Shown: positions 41,773-54,752, counted from the stretch's first letter. The stretch is DNA of 57,173 nucleotides from Actinopolymorpha alba DSM 45243 (GCF_000373925.1 NZ_KB892742.1:1-57173), one strand, 5' to 3'. Translations and numbers: made by a program. The notes: a model not told the origin generated them from the sequence alone.

Positions 41773-42229
41773 GTTCCAACCCCCATAGTGATCCTCACAG
41801 AGCTCCCCACTCCGGATAACGCAGACCGGTAGGGACTCTCGACGACATTCGCGCGAACGCGTGATCGCAGATAGCCGCCTCCATACCCAGCGGTCCGACG
41901 TTTCATCCATTGGTCCAATTTCTTGACCCTGTGGCCGGCTTTACACCGTGCCCCTCCCCGGCCGACGAACACTACCGGAATGAACAGCCTGTGTGGAACG
42001 AATGTGGAACAACTCGCTCGTTCGGCAAAGATCCGCTAGGGACTTCGTTGACTCCGCAATGGTCGAAGGGAGGGCTGGCCATGACCGAAGGCGGTACCGC
42101 ACGCCTGGTCTGTCCCGAAATGTGTCGGTCCTCTGGCCGGCGGGGGTGATGAGACGCCAGACTCTGCCGTGCCCGCGGGGCGTGCACGACCTCCGCGGGC
42201 ACGGCACACAAACCTGGAGAGGAGTCGCC
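41773..42229. other. Divergent spacer upstream of the lysozyme gene
   Basis: The plus frame is open from 41993, but composition and lack of similarity argue against coding before 42230. The region contains a repeated GTGGAAC (41992 and 42004) and a 14-bp inverted repeat at 42165-42206. I see no reliable -35/-10 pair. Confidence 0.5.
42165..42206 (+). promoter_or_regulatory. 14-bp perfect hairpin in the lysozyme leader
   Basis: TGCCGTGCCCGCGG (42165-42178) pairs exactly with 42193-42206 around a 14-nt loop that itself contains GTGCAC. It ends nine bases before the Shine-Dalgarno GGAGAGGAG and 23 bases before the start codon, so it could act as an attenuator, an mRNA stabiliser or the target of an antiterminator. 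Confidence 0.55.
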
Positions 42230-43336
42230 TTGGCGCTGGTGAGAGGGATCGACGTGTCGCGGTACCAGACCGTGACGTCGTGGCGGTCGGTGAAGAACGC
42301 TGGTTATGGCTTCGCCCTCATCAAGGCGACCGAGCGGGACAACTACCTCTCACCCACCTTTCGTGGCTATTCCCGCGATGCGAGATCGGCCGGGCTGCTG
42401 GCCGGCTCCTATCACTTCGCCAGGCCGGCCCGCTCCACCGCCGCCGCGCAGGCGAGGTGGTACGTGCGGCAGCTGCGGGCCGCCGGATTTCGTTCTGGTA
42501 CCGACCTGCCGCCCGTACTCGACATCGAGGACGCCGGCGGCCGGAGCAGATCCGCACTGACGCAGTGGTGCCTGGCCTTCTGTCGCGAGGTCGACCAACT
42601 GCTCGGGCTCGCGAGCCAGTGGTCGCGGTGCGGTATCTACTGCAACCGCGACTTCTACCGCAACCGCCTCGACGGGCCGCGGGTCCACGACGGCCGCTGG
42701 TGGTGGCTCGCCTACTGGCCGGAGCGGCAGGAGCAACCCCGCGACGAGGACGAGCTGCCGGCCGGTGCGGCGATCTGGCAGTGGACCGACCGGGGCCGCG
42801 TGCCCGGCGTACGGGAGAACACCGACCTCAACGTCACGCGCGCCGCCGACGTACGCAGCCTCGCACCCGCCTTCTTTGGAGAGGACGACATGCCGACTTT
42901 CCGCCACTACGGGCTTGGCCAAGATTTTCCTATCCCGCCGGTGAACGCGGAGGGCGTGCCGTCCCCCAGGGCCCTGAACTTCCACGTCGAATGGGCCGAC
43001 CCCGCGCCCACGGCCCACGGTGTCGGCGGGTCTTCCTACGTACGCAAGTCCAGCGACGGCTGGACCAGCCACGAGTTGTCGGGTGTCCGTATCGAGGGCA
43101 TGAAGCCCGGCGACCAGTACCAACTGCAGTTGGTGATTGTCGACCCCGGCGGTGAGGAAATCCTCTGGAGCGCCGTCCTTCACGAGGCCCGGGCGACGGC
43201 AGGAGATGAGCACGCCTCGGTGGTTCGTACGCTGCGGAGCAGGGTTGGCCAGCGAGTTCGTTGGCGATTCATCTACTTCGGACACCAAACTTCCGTCAAA
43301 GTCGCCCGCGCGGAGTGGGTTATCAAGGAGTACTGA
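42230..43336 (+). CDS. GH25 lysozyme (1,4-beta-N-acetylmuramidase) with extra C-terminal domain
   Basis: This 368-residue protein starts directly with the GH25 barrel: VRGIDVSRYQTVTSWRSVKN, FALIKATERDNY, LLAGSYHFARPA, the catalytic DxE in LPPVLDIEDAGG, then GIYCNRDFYRN and AAIWQWTDRGRVPGV ending near residue 205. The remaining 150 residues form an unrecognised beta-rich domain (VEWADPAPTAHGVGGSSYVR, RVRWRFIYFG), perhaps a wall- or surface-binding module. No signal peptide is present, so export would be non-Sec or lysis-dependent, as in phage-like muramidases. TTG 42230 was chosen for GGAGAGGAG seven bases upstream; GTG 42239 is possible. Confidence 0.88.
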   Translation: MALVRGIDVSRYQTVTSWRSVKNAGYGFALIKATERDNYLSPTFRGYSRDARSAGLLAGSYHFARPARSTAAAQARWYVRQLRAAGFRSGTDLPPVLDIEDAGGRSRSALTQWCLAFCREVDQLLGLASQWSRCGIYCNRDFYRNRLDGPRVHDGRWWWLAYWPERQEQPRDEDELPAGAAIWQWTDRGRVPGVRENTDLNVTRAADVRSLAPAFFGEDDMPTFRHYGLGQDFPIPPVNAEGVPSPRALNFHVEWADPAPTAHGVGGSSYVRKSSDGWTSHELSGVRIEGMKPGDQYQLQLVIVDPGGEEILWSAVLHEARATAGDEHASVVRTLRSRVGQRVRWRFIYFGHQTSVKVARAEWVIKEY

Positions 43337-43408
43337 CCGGTGGCCTGAACCGGGCATCACAACATGTTGACTTGGTAGGACGCCGGGAATTTACTTGGCC
43401 CACCACGT

Positions 43409-43429
43409 TGGGCAGGCGACGTCTGCCCA
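43409..43429. terminator. Short hairpin between lysozyme and transporter operon
   Basis: TGGGCAG (43409-43415) pairs with CTGCCCA (43423-43429) around GCGACGT. It lies 72 bp after the lysozyme stop. It is a weak terminator or an operator for the ABC operon that starts at 43484. Confidence 0.35.
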
Positions 43430-43483
43430 CCCCATGCTGCTGCGTTTCGGTGCGCTACGCACGACATCTGGAGGGCCGGCGCG

Positions 43484-45337
43484 ATGGAGCCGACAGGGAA
43501 GAAGTACGAGAACACCGAAGATGTCCTTCGCTATCAGCTCATGAATCGGCGCCGCGCGCTCAAGGCCGGTTTCGGCGCCAGTGCCGCGCTCGCCTTTGGC
43601 GGTGGGATTCTTGGTGCGTGCTCCTCTGATGGTGGCAGTTATTCGGGCACCGGAAAGAAGCCGCCAGCAGGCGCCGAGGAGCCGCCGCCGGCGAGTAAGG
43701 CCAATATCCCGACGCCGAGAGAAAAGACGTTGGTCGTCGGCCAGGTCGATTTCCAGGTCTTCGACAGCTTCAACCTCCGGATCCCGAACGGCAACCAGTC
43801 GGGCAACGGCTTCGACGTCGTCTGCCGGGAGTATCTCTTCTATCTCAACCTGCCGACGGGCGAGTTGATGCCGTGGCTGGCCACCGGCTACGAATACAAC
43901 GCCGACTTCACCGCGCTGACCTTCAAGTTCGACCCCAAGGCGAAGTGGAACGACGGCGAGGCGTTCACCTCCAAGGACTTCAAGTTCACGGTCGAGCTGA
44001 TGCGCGACCACCCCGACCTGCTCGGTGGCGGCGGCGACCTGAAGGACTTCGTCAAGAACGTCCTGACACCAGACGACCAGACCGCGACGCTCGAGCTCAG
44101 CAAGCCGAACCCGCGGCTGCACTACGGATTCATCTGCACGATCGTCAGCGGCTTCGACGTACTCCCGGAGCACATCTGGGCCGACCAGGACCCCACGAAG
44201 TTCCGTGACAACCCGCCGGTGCGCACCGGGGCCTACCAGCTCGACAAGGCGATCGCCAGCCAGAAGATGTTCGTCTGGAAGAAGAACCCCAACTACTGGA
44301 ACAAGGAGAAATTCGACCCGGCGCCGGAGTTCGTCATCTACCAGACGACGGCGAAGTCGCAGGACGCGGCGAGCCAGGCCTTCAAGCGCGCGGAGTTCGA
44401 CGTCGGCTCCCTTGACGAGGAACACGCGAAGGTCCTGCGGGGTGAGGGCTACCAGAATCTCGTCACGACGCCGTTCCACGACCCTTGCCCACGGGCGCTC
44501 TGGCTCAACTCCGACTCCTCGCGCGGCATCATGAGTGACCCCCGTATGCACTGGGTGATCTCCTACGTGATCGACCGGGGAAAGGTCGGCACCACCGTCT
44601 GGCCGGTCAAGACGCCCGCCGCGCAGTATCCCTGGGCCGACTACGACGGCAACGACAAGTGGGAGATCTCGTCGATCGCCGACAAGTACAAGCTCGAGTA
44701 CAACCCGGAGAAGGCCGCGCAGCTGCTCGACGAGATGGGCGCGAAGAAGGGGCCCGACGGCACCCGCATGTGGAAGGGCAAGCCGGCCGCCGTCGAGATC
44801 ATCACCCCGTCAGGCGTTGACGGTGCGGAGTTCATCATCGGCCAGCTGGTTGTCCAGGAGCTGAAGAAGCTGGGCCTCAAGGGATCCTCGATCCGCAGCT
44901 ACAGCGGATCCGTGCACAGCGAGAAGTGGGAGCGGGGACAGTTCGACGTCTCCTCCCAGTGGGTGTGCAACGTCTCCTGGGATCCCAACCAGCTCTACAA
45001 CTCGATGCAGAGCCGCTGGGCCAAGAATGTCGGCACCAACGCGGTCGGCCGTAACCAGGTGCGCCTGCGCGACCCCGAGCTGGACAAGCTGTCGCGACAG
45101 CTCGACGGCATGAATCCGGAGAGCGCAGAGGCGAAGGCGCTGCTGGAGAAGGCCCTCGAGGAGTACTACCGCAATCTGCCGGTGATTCCGGTCATCCAGA
45201 CCGCCTATCCCGCCTACTACAACACGACCTACTGGACCGGCTGGCCCACACAGGATGATCTCTACCAGGTCCCGAACAACTGGTGGGGGCAGTTCGTGTT
45301 CGTCATCGGCAAACTCAAGCCGACGGGCAAGAAGTGA
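43484..45337 (+). CDS. Family 5 (peptide/oligosaccharide) substrate-binding lipoprotein
   Basis: This 617-residue SBP5-type protein has a long leader with NRRRALKAGFGASAALAFGG and a lipobox LGAC, consistent with a Tat-dependent lipoprotein. Family blocks include the early GELMPWLATGYEYNADFTAL, KWNDGEAFTSKDFKFTVELM, TGAYQLDKAI and the C-terminal YYRNLPVIPVIQTAYP. The last part, YYNTTYWTGWPTQDD followed by a Trp-Trp-Gly segment, resembles family 5 proteins that bind oligosaccharides rather than peptides; this is a pattern judgement. It is the first gene of a five-gene operon, overlapping the next gene by four bases. Confidence 0.88.
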   Translation: MEPTGKKYENTEDVLRYQLMNRRRALKAGFGASAALAFGGGILGACSSDGGSYSGTGKKPPAGAEEPPPASKANIPTPREKTLVVGQVDFQVFDSFNLRIPNGNQSGNGFDVVCREYLFYLNLPTGELMPWLATGYEYNADFTALTFKFDPKAKWNDGEAFTSKDFKFTVELMRDHPDLLGGGGDLKDFVKNVLTPDDQTATLELSKPNPRLHYGFICTIVSGFDVLPEHIWADQDPTKFRDNPPVRTGAYQLDKAIASQKMFVWKKNPNYWNKEKFDPAPEFVIYQTTAKSQDAASQAFKRAEFDVGSLDEEHAKVLRGEGYQNLVTTPFHDPCPRALWLNSDSSRGIMSDPRMHWVISYVIDRGKVGTTVWPVKTPAAQYPWADYDGNDKWEISSIADKYKLEYNPEKAAQLLDEMGAKKGPDGTRMWKGKPAAVEIITPSGVDGAEFIIGQLVVQELKKLGLKGSSIRSYSGSVHSEKWERGQFDVSSQWVCNVSWDPNQLYNSMQSRWAKNVGTNAVGRNQVRLRDPELDKLSRQLDGMNPESAEAKALLEKALEEYYRNLPVIPVIQTAYPAYYNTTYWTGWPTQDDLYQVPNNWWGQFVFVIGKLKPTGKK

Positions 45338-46404
45338 CGGCCGTCGCGACGCCGGAGCGGGCGTCCGGGCGAGGTCTGCGGGCCTGGCTCGGCGCCCACC
45401 CGCTCGCGGGTTACGCCATTCGCAGGTTCGGGTTGTATCTCCTCGAACTCTGGGGTGCGGTGACCGTCGCGTTCTTCTTCTTCCGGATGATTCCTGGCGA
45501 TCCGATCCAGACCTTCATCCAGACTCTGCAGCAGAACTACGTCTACAACGCGCAGGCCAGCGCCGAAGTCATCGCGCGCTATCGGCAGGAGTTCGGGCTC
45601 GACGGGAACCTCTTCTCGCAGTACCTGCACTATATGTACAAGGTGCTGGTCCAACAGGATCTCGGCCCCTCCCTGCTCAACTATCCGACGCCCGCCCAGG
45701 ACGTCATCATGCGGGCGATGCCCTGGACGATGGGCCTGCTGGGGATCGCCGCCGTGCTGGCCTGGATCCTCGGCCTGCTCGCGGGTGCGCTCGCTGGTTG
45801 GCGTCGTGGCAAGTTCGGTGCCGATCTGGTGACGAACCTCTCCATCGCGCTCTCGCACGTGCCGTACTACTTCCTGGCCCTGATCCTGACGTTCGTCTTC
45901 GCCTACCAGCTGAACTGGCTGCCGGCGAGATCGGCGTACGACGCGAGACTCCAACCAGGCTTCAGCCTGGAGTTCATCGCAAGCCTGCTGCGATATGGCC
46001 TGTTGCCCGGTCTATCGATCGTGGTGATCGGCGTCTTCTCCTGGCTGCTGTCGACCAGGATGTTGATGGTGCCGGTGCTTGGTGAGGACTATCTGACGTA
46101 CGCACAGGCGAAGGGCCTGCGGCCGCGTAGGATCCTCACGAGGTACGCCCTGCGCAACTGCTACCTGCCGCAGGTGACGGCGTTCGGAATCTCGCTCGGC
46201 TTCATCTTCAACGGCAACGTGCTGGTCGAACAGCTCTTCAGCTATCCCGGCCTCGGCGCGACCCTGGTGCAGGCCATCGGCATTCTTGATTTCAACACCA
46301 TCATGGGGATCACCAACCTGGCCATCTTCTCGGTACTCACCGCCAACCTCATCCTCGATCTCCTGCTCCCGCTGCTCGATCCGCGGGTGAAGTACTGGCG
46401 CTAA
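45334..46404 (+). CDS. ABC transporter permease, DppB/OppB type
   Basis: This 356-residue permease has the DppB-type N-terminal helix (FGLYLLELWGAVTVAFFFFR followed by MIPGDP), a periplasmic region, five further helices and the EAA loop DYLTYAQAKGLRPRRILTRY. The conserved end is NLILDLLLPLLDPRVKYW. It starts with GTG in a GTGA overlap with the binding-protein stop, indicating coupling. It forms the pore with the next permease. Confidence 0.93.
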   Translation: MTAVATPERASGRGLRAWLGAHPLAGYAIRRFGLYLLELWGAVTVAFFFFRMIPGDPIQTFIQTLQQNYVYNAQASAEVIARYRQEFGLDGNLFSQYLHYMYKVLVQQDLGPSLLNYPTPAQDVIMRAMPWTMGLLGIAAVLAWILGLLAGALAGWRRGKFGADLVTNLSIALSHVPYYFLALILTFVFAYQLNWLPARSAYDARLQPGFSLEFIASLLRYGLLPGLSIVVIGVFSWLLSTRMLMVPVLGEDYLTYAQAKGLRPRRILTRYALRNCYLPQVTAFGISLGFIFNGNVLVEQLFSYPGLGATLVQAIGILDFNTIMGITNLAIFSVLTANLILDLLLPLLDPRVKYWR

Positions 46405-46417
46405 CGAAGGTGGTGCG

Positions 46418-47311
46418 ATGACCCTGCAGTCCACTCTGAGACCCCTGCGTGGCGTGGCGCGAAGATTGCGGGAGAACTGGAAACTCTCGACCGGGCTGGT
46501 GCTGCTCATCGGCCTGATCCTGCTCGCCCTGCTCAGCCCGCTCATCTCGGCCGCGGTCGGTCAGGGTACCGATCCGGTTGCCATCGCGGCGTACCAGAAA
46601 TGGCTCCGGCCCTCGCCGGACCATTGGTTCGGTACGGATCAGTTCGGTCGGGATCTCTTCGCGATGACGATCGGCGCCCTCCGTGTGTCGCTCGAGGTCG
46701 GCGCGATCGCGGGTGTGCTGTCGACGGTGGTCGGCGTGATCATGGCGTTCGTCGCGGGCTACAAGGGCGGCGCGGTGGACGGCACGCTCTCGACCATCAC
46801 CGACATGGTGCTCGTGGTGCCGAGCTTCCCGCTGCTGATCGCGCTGTCGGCCTACACCAAGAACGTCGGCATCGTCGAGCTCGGTCTGATGCTCGCGGCG
46901 TTCAGCTGGCCGTTCGCGGCGCGCACGATCCGCTCGCAGGTGTTGAGCCTGCGGGCCCGGCCCTATGTCGAGCTCGCCAAGGTGAGCAAGCTTCGCGACC
47001 TCGAAATCATCGCCTACGAGCTGCTCCCGAACATGCTGCCCTATATCGGGGTCGGTTTCGCCTCGTCGGCGTTGGGCGCGATCTTCGCCCTGGTCGGCCT
47101 GGAGGTGATCGGCCTCGGGCCCGGTGAGACCATCGACCTCGGGAAGATCATCTTCAGTGCCATCGGCACCGGTGCGATGACGCTGGGCGCCTGGCCGATG
47201 TTCGTCGCGCCGATCTTCCTGCTCACCCTGCTGTTCGCGGCACTCAATCTCATCAACATCGGGTTGGAAGAGGTCTACAACCCGCGCCTGCGAGGAGTTG
47301 CCGGTGCCTGA
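46418..47311 (+). CDS. ABC transporter permease, DppC/OppC type
   Basis: This 297-residue permease has an N-terminal helix (STGLVLLIGLILLALLSPLI), the conserved DHWFGTDQFGRDLFAM block, the EAA loop YVELAKVSKLRDLEIIAYEL and the C-terminal INIGLEEVYNPRLRG typical of DppC. It follows the DppB-like gene by 13 bp and overlaps the next gene by eight bases. Confidence 0.93.
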   Translation: MTLQSTLRPLRGVARRLRENWKLSTGLVLLIGLILLALLSPLISAAVGQGTDPVAIAAYQKWLRPSPDHWFGTDQFGRDLFAMTIGALRVSLEVGAIAGVLSTVVGVIMAFVAGYKGGAVDGTLSTITDMVLVVPSFPLLIALSAYTKNVGIVELGLMLAAFSWPFAARTIRSQVLSLRARPYVELAKVSKLRDLEIIAYELLPNMLPYIGVGFASSALGAIFALVGLEVIGLGPGETIDLGKIIFSAIGTGAMTLGAWPMFVAPIFLLTLLFAALNLINIGLEEVYNPRLRGVAGA

Positions 47312-48146
47312 CGATGCGCTCGTCGAGATCAAGGACCTCAGGGTTCACTACCGCACGACGCAGGGCGACGTACCAGCCGTGGACGGCGTCGATCTCACCG
47401 TTCGGCGTGGTGAGATCCTCGGTATCGCGGGGGAGTCCGGCAGTGGCAAGAGCACCTTGGCAGTCGCTCTCCTTCGCCTGCTGAGAGCACCGGGCTACGT
47501 CGCGGGCGGCTCGATCGACTTCCATCCGTCGGGCCAGCCGTCGGTCGATCTCCTGGCGATGGACGAACGCCGGCTCCGTTCGCTGCGCTGGCGGTCGCTG
47601 TCGTACCTCCCGCAGGGGTCGATGAACTCCATGAATCCGGTCATGCGGGTGGGCGAGCAGTTCCGCGACGTCATCCTCGAACACGCACCCGAGCGTCGAA
47701 ACCAACTCGCCACGATGGTCCCCCGGCTCCTCCGTCAAGTTGGCCTTGACGAAGGTGTCGTCCGGATGTATCCCCACGAGCTGTCCGGTGGCATGAAACA
47801 GCGCGTGCTGATGGCGATGTCGATCGCGCTCGAGCCCGACCTGGTGGTCGCCGACGAGCCCACCACCGCGCTCGACGTCACGATTCAGCGGGTGATCCTG
47901 CAGAGTCTTGGTGACCTACGCGACGAGTTCGGCGTCACCCTCGTGGTGATCTCGCACGACATGGGCGTGCACGCGCAACTCGTGGACCGGGTCGCGGTGA
48001 TGTACGAGGGCAAGGTGGTGGAGGTCGGCGATGTCCGGCAGGTCTTCAAACAACCACGCCATCCCTACACCCGAAGCCTGATCGAGTCCATTCCACGCAT
48101 CGGCGAGGCGCCGTGGCGGGACGAGAAGCGGAGTCCGGTGGCATGA
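47304..48146 (+). CDS. ABC transporter ATP-binding protein, DppD/OppD type
   Basis: This 280-residue ATPase has Walker A GIAGESGSGKSTLAVALLRL, a Q-loop (YLPQGSMNSMNPVMRV), the signature ELSGGMKQRVLMAMSIALEP, Walker B LVVADEPTTALDV and an H-loop VVISHDMG. The C terminus has the OppD-like HPYTRSLIESIPRIG. The GTG at 47304 is preferred because GAGGAG is six bases upstream; a TTG at 47298 is in frame. It shares an ATGA overlap with the next gene. Confidence 0.94.
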   Translation: MPDDALVEIKDLRVHYRTTQGDVPAVDGVDLTVRRGEILGIAGESGSGKSTLAVALLRLLRAPGYVAGGSIDFHPSGQPSVDLLAMDERRLRSLRWRSLSYLPQGSMNSMNPVMRVGEQFRDVILEHAPERRNQLATMVPRLLRQVGLDEGVVRMYPHELSGGMKQRVLMAMSIALEPDLVVADEPTTALDVTIQRVILQSLGDLRDEFGVTLVVISHDMGVHAQLVDRVAVMYEGKVVEVGDVRQVFKQPRHPYTRSLIESIPRIGEAPWRDEKRSPVA

Positions 48147-49042
48147 GCGCGAGAACGAAGGACATCGAGCTCCACGACGTCGAGCAGCGGTTCCACGCTC
48201 GCGGCAGCGCGACGGGGTTCCTCACCGCGGTGCATGAGACGTCGTTCACGCTGCGCTCCGACCCACCGCACATCGTCAGCCTGGTGGGCCAGAGCGGCAG
48301 CGGCAAGAGCACCATCGCTCGGATCATTCTCGGCCTGCAGCGACCGACGTCGGGCACCGTGACCTACGGCGGCAAGGACATCTTCAAGCTGTCACGGGCG
48401 GAGTACGACGACTACCGGCGCAACGTCCAGCCGGTTTTCCAGGACCCGTACGCGATCTTCAACCCCGTCTACCGCGTCGACCGGGTGCTGCGGACGGCGA
48501 TCAAGAAGTTCGGCCTCACGAAGTCGAAGGCACGCGCCCAGGAGTTGATGGAGGAGTCGCTTCGCGCGGTGAAGCTGGATCCGGCACAGGTGCTCGGGCG
48601 CTACCCGCACCAGCTTTCGGGAGGGCAGCGCCAGCGCATCATGCTGGCCCGGGTGCACATGCTGCGGCCGGCGTTCATCATCGCCGACGAGCCGGTCTCG
48701 ATGCTCGACGCGCAGGTCCGCAAACTCTTCCTTGACATCCTTGTGGACTTCCAGCGTGCGTACGGCATGACGACGCTCTTCATCACCCACGACCTGTCGA
48801 CGGTCTACTACGTCGGTGGGGACGTCATGGTCATCACCAAGGGCCGCGTCGTGGAGCGGGGCCCGGTCGCGCAGGTGATGCACACGCCGAGCCACTCCTA
48901 CACCAAGATGTTGCTGGCATCGGTTCCACAACCCGACCCGGACAAGCGCTGGACGGACCGCATCGACATCGAGGAGGCCGACCGCGAGGAGGCCGCGCCG
49001 GAAGTCCCTACCTCTGATCCTGCGAGAGTGCCCCGGCCTTGA
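48143..49042 (+). CDS. ABC transporter ATP-binding protein, DppF/OppF type, C terminus altered by an insertion
   Basis: This 299-residue ATPase has Walker A LVGQSGSGKSTIARIILGLQ, FQDPYAIFNPVYRVD, the signature QLSGGQRQRIMLARVHML, Walker B FIIADEPVSMLDA, an H-loop FITHDLSTVYYV and SHSYTKMLLASVPQPDP. The start overlaps the previous stop (48143-48146). The last residues (PARVPRP) and the stop codon are encoded by the left end of the IS605-type element, so the native C terminus was probably replaced. The domain itself is complete and should work. Confidence 0.92.
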   Translation: MSARTKDIELHDVEQRFHARGSATGFLTAVHETSFTLRSDPPHIVSLVGQSGSGKSTIARIILGLQRPTSGTVTYGGKDIFKLSRAEYDDYRRNVQPVFQDPYAIFNPVYRVDRVLRTAIKKFGLTKSKARAQELMEESLRAVKLDPAQVLGRYPHQLSGGQRQRIMLARVHMLRPAFIIADEPVSMLDAQVRKLFLDILVDFQRAYGMTTLFITHDLSTVYYVGGDVMVITKGRVVERGPVAQVMHTPSHSYTKMLLASVPQPDPDKRWTDRIDIEEADREEAAPEVPTSDPARVPRP

Positions 49043-49492
49043 GGTCGGGGGATCGTATCCCTCCGTTGCCAGCCGGACGTCGGTCCGGCCGTTTCTGCTG
49101 AGCGATGTACTCCTTCACGACAGACAGCGGTGCGCCGCCGCACGATCCGGCGAAGTACGAAGGGGACCAGAATCGGCCGTCCATGGTCGCGTGGATCACG
49201 CGGTCGGTGAAGTCCCGTCGGAGGATGCGGGACGAGACACCCTTGAGGCTGTTCACGAGCGAAGCCAACGCGACCTTGGGCGGGTAGTGCACCAGCAGGT
49301 GTACGTGATCGGCGTCGCAGTTGAACTCTTTCAGCTCCGCGTCGAAGCCCTCGCACACTTTGCGCATGACCTCTTCGCAGCGCGTCAGTATCTCGTAATT
49401 GAGGACACTGCGCTGGTGACGAACACCAAATGTGCGTGAAGGTTGTAAGCAATCGTTCGGCCCTTACGAATAACGGGATTCAGGTTTTCCAC
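49008..49492 (-). pseudogene. tnpA: IS200/IS605 TnpA (Y1 HUH transposase), frameshifted
   Basis: Two frames are needed to read this gene. The N terminus (from a GTG near 49492) reads NPVIRKGRTIAYNLHAHLVF then VT. The family text should continue with KYRR, but a few bases (about seven) are missing near 49410-49416, and the rest (QRSVLNYEILTRCEEVMRKV onward) is in another frame. The core is otherwise intact: HUH motif DADHVHLLVHYPP, ASLVNSLKGVSSRILRRDF, WSPSYFAGSCGGAPLSVVKE with the catalytic Tyr in EYIAQQKRPD. The ATG at 49367 could give a truncated protein lacking strand 1. The copy is probably not self-mobile. Confidence 0.8.
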
Positions 49493-49526
49493 CTTGGTGA
49501 CATAGACCAACGGTAGAGTGATCGTC

Positions 49527-50744
49527 ATGCAGCTTCGGTACGGCTTCCGCCCGTACCCGAACGGGCGTCAGTGTGCTGCGCTGGCACGGGCGTTCGGGTG
49601 CGCCCGGGTCGTCTTCAACGACGCGCTCCGCGTCCGCGAGGACGCCCGCGCGGCCGGACTGCCGTACGTCCCGACGGCGGAGCTGTCCAAGCAGCTCACC
49701 GCCGCGAAGAAGACCGCCGAGCGGGCCTGGCTCGGCGAGGTATCCGCTGTCGTGCTGCAGCAGTCCCTGCGTGACCTGGACACCGCCTATCGAAACTTCT
49801 TCGACGGGCTGAAGGGCAAGCGTCCGAAGATGGGTGCGCCCCGGTTCAAGTCCCGCAAGGACACCCGCCAGTCGATCCGGTTCACCGCGAACGCCGGATG
49901 GAAGATCACACCGGGCGGCAAGCTCCGGCTTCCGAAGATCGGCGACGTATCGGTGAAGTGGTCGCGCACGCTGCCGTCCACGCCGTCCACGGTGACGGTG
50001 GTCAAGGACAGCGCGGGCCGGTACTTCGCCTCGTTCGTCGTGGAGACCGGCCCGTGCGAGGTGCTGCCCGAGACCACGCCCGAGATCGGCATCGATCTCG
50101 GGCTGGGGCACTTCGCAGTTCTATCGGACGGCGAAAAGATCAACTCTCCGCGCTTTCTGCGCCGCGCGGAGAGGAAACTCAAGAAGGCTCAGCGTGCCCT
50201 GTCCCGAAAGGCGAAGGGGAGCAAGAACAGGGACAAGGCCAGGCACCGGGTTGCCCGTGCTCATGCGCGGGTGGCCGACGCGCGGCGGGAGTTCCACCAC
50301 CAGCTCTCAACCAAGCTGATCCGCGAGAACCAAGCGATCGCCGTTGAGGACCTGGCGGTAAAGGGACTCGCCCGCACGCGCCTGGCCAAGTCCGTCCACG
50401 ACGCCGGATGGTCCGCCTTCACGGCGATGCTGGAGTACAAGGCCACCCGGTACGGGCGTGCCTTTGTCCGCATCGGCCGATTCGAGCCCACTTCTCAGGT
50501 GTGTTCCGTGTGTTGCGTGAAGGACGGCCCCAAACCCCTGCACATCCGAGAGTGGACCTGCGGGGCGTGCGGAACCGTCCTGGACCGAGACATCAACGCG
50601 GCGGTCAACGTCGCCAAGGCCGCCGGACTGGCGGTGACAGCCTGTGGAGCGCAGGTAAGCCCGGGACTCGTCCCGGCACAGCGCGGTGAAGCAGGAACCC
50701 ACCGAGACGGTCAGCCGACCGTGGTAGGAATCCCGGTCCTTTAG
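49527..50744 (+). CDS. tnpB: TnpB, IS605-family RNA-guided nuclease
   Basis: This protein of about 405 residues is a Cas12 ancestor. The N-terminal WED/REC part starts MQLRYGFRPYPNGRQCAALA. The RuvC catalytic residues are all visible: Asp in EIGIDLGLGHFAVLS, Glu in AIAVEDLAVKGLARTRLAKS and Asp in DRDINAAVNVAKAAG. The zinc ribbon is CSVCCVKDGPKP ... WTCGACGT. TnpB cleaves DNA at TAM-flanked targets matching its omega-RNA guide and keeps the element in place. An upstream in-frame GTG (49518) is an alternative start. The stop lies inside the right-end hairpin. Confidence 0.92.
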   Translation: MQLRYGFRPYPNGRQCAALARAFGCARVVFNDALRVREDARAAGLPYVPTAELSKQLTAAKKTAERAWLGEVSAVVLQQSLRDLDTAYRNFFDGLKGKRPKMGAPRFKSRKDTRQSIRFTANAGWKITPGGKLRLPKIGDVSVKWSRTLPSTPSTVTVVKDSAGRYFASFVVETGPCEVLPETTPEIGIDLGLGHFAVLSDGEKINSPRFLRRAERKLKKAQRALSRKAKGSKNRDKARHRVARAHARVADARREFHHQLSTKLIRENQAIAVEDLAVKGLARTRLAKSVHDAGWSAFTAMLEYKATRYGRAFVRIGRFEPTSQVCSVCCVKDGPKPLHIREWTCGACGTVLDRDINAAVNVAKAAGLAVTACGAQVSPGLVPAQRGEAGTHRDGQPTVVGIPVL

Positions 50745-50757
50745 ATCCGGGAGGAAG
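50640..50757 (+). ncRNA. Predicted omega-RNA region at the 3' end of tnpB
   Basis: In IS605 elements the omega-RNA overlaps the tnpB 3' end and the right end. Here CCGGGA (50661-50666) pairs exactly with TCCCGG (50671-50676) around CTCG, and the right-end hairpin follows at 50731-50752. The guide would be the flanking DNA after about 50757, beginning in the 3' end of the Mrp-type gene. The boundaries are inferred from the family. Confidence 0.55.

Positions 50758-54752
<3,995 letters not shown>

Larger units (their letters stand above)
49022..50757 (+). mobile_element. IS200/IS605-family insertion sequence with broken tnpA and intact tnpB
   Basis: The element has divergent tnpA (minus) and tnpB (plus) between two imperfect subterminal hairpins, as in IS605. 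The left hairpin is CCCCGGCC-TTGA-GGTCGGGG (49031-49050). The right hairpin is TCCCGG ... CCGGGA (50731-50752), which contains the tnpB stop and is followed by GGAAGTCAA. There are no terminal inverted repeats, as expected for single-strand HUH transposition. The exact ends are uncertain by several bases. The left flank reads CCTCTGAT, where a pentanucleotide TAM-like target would sit. Confidence 0.8.

Noticed and set aside
41993-42229. N-terminal extension of the lysozyme from an ATG at 41993
   Set aside because: The extension has no similarity to GH25 leaders, contains the hairpin, and a strong ribosome site precedes TTG 42230.
48898-49452. Minus-strand 184-codon frame across the IS left end
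   Set aside because: It is a shadow of the ABC ATPase and of the true TnpA frame, which carries the HUH and Tyr motifs.
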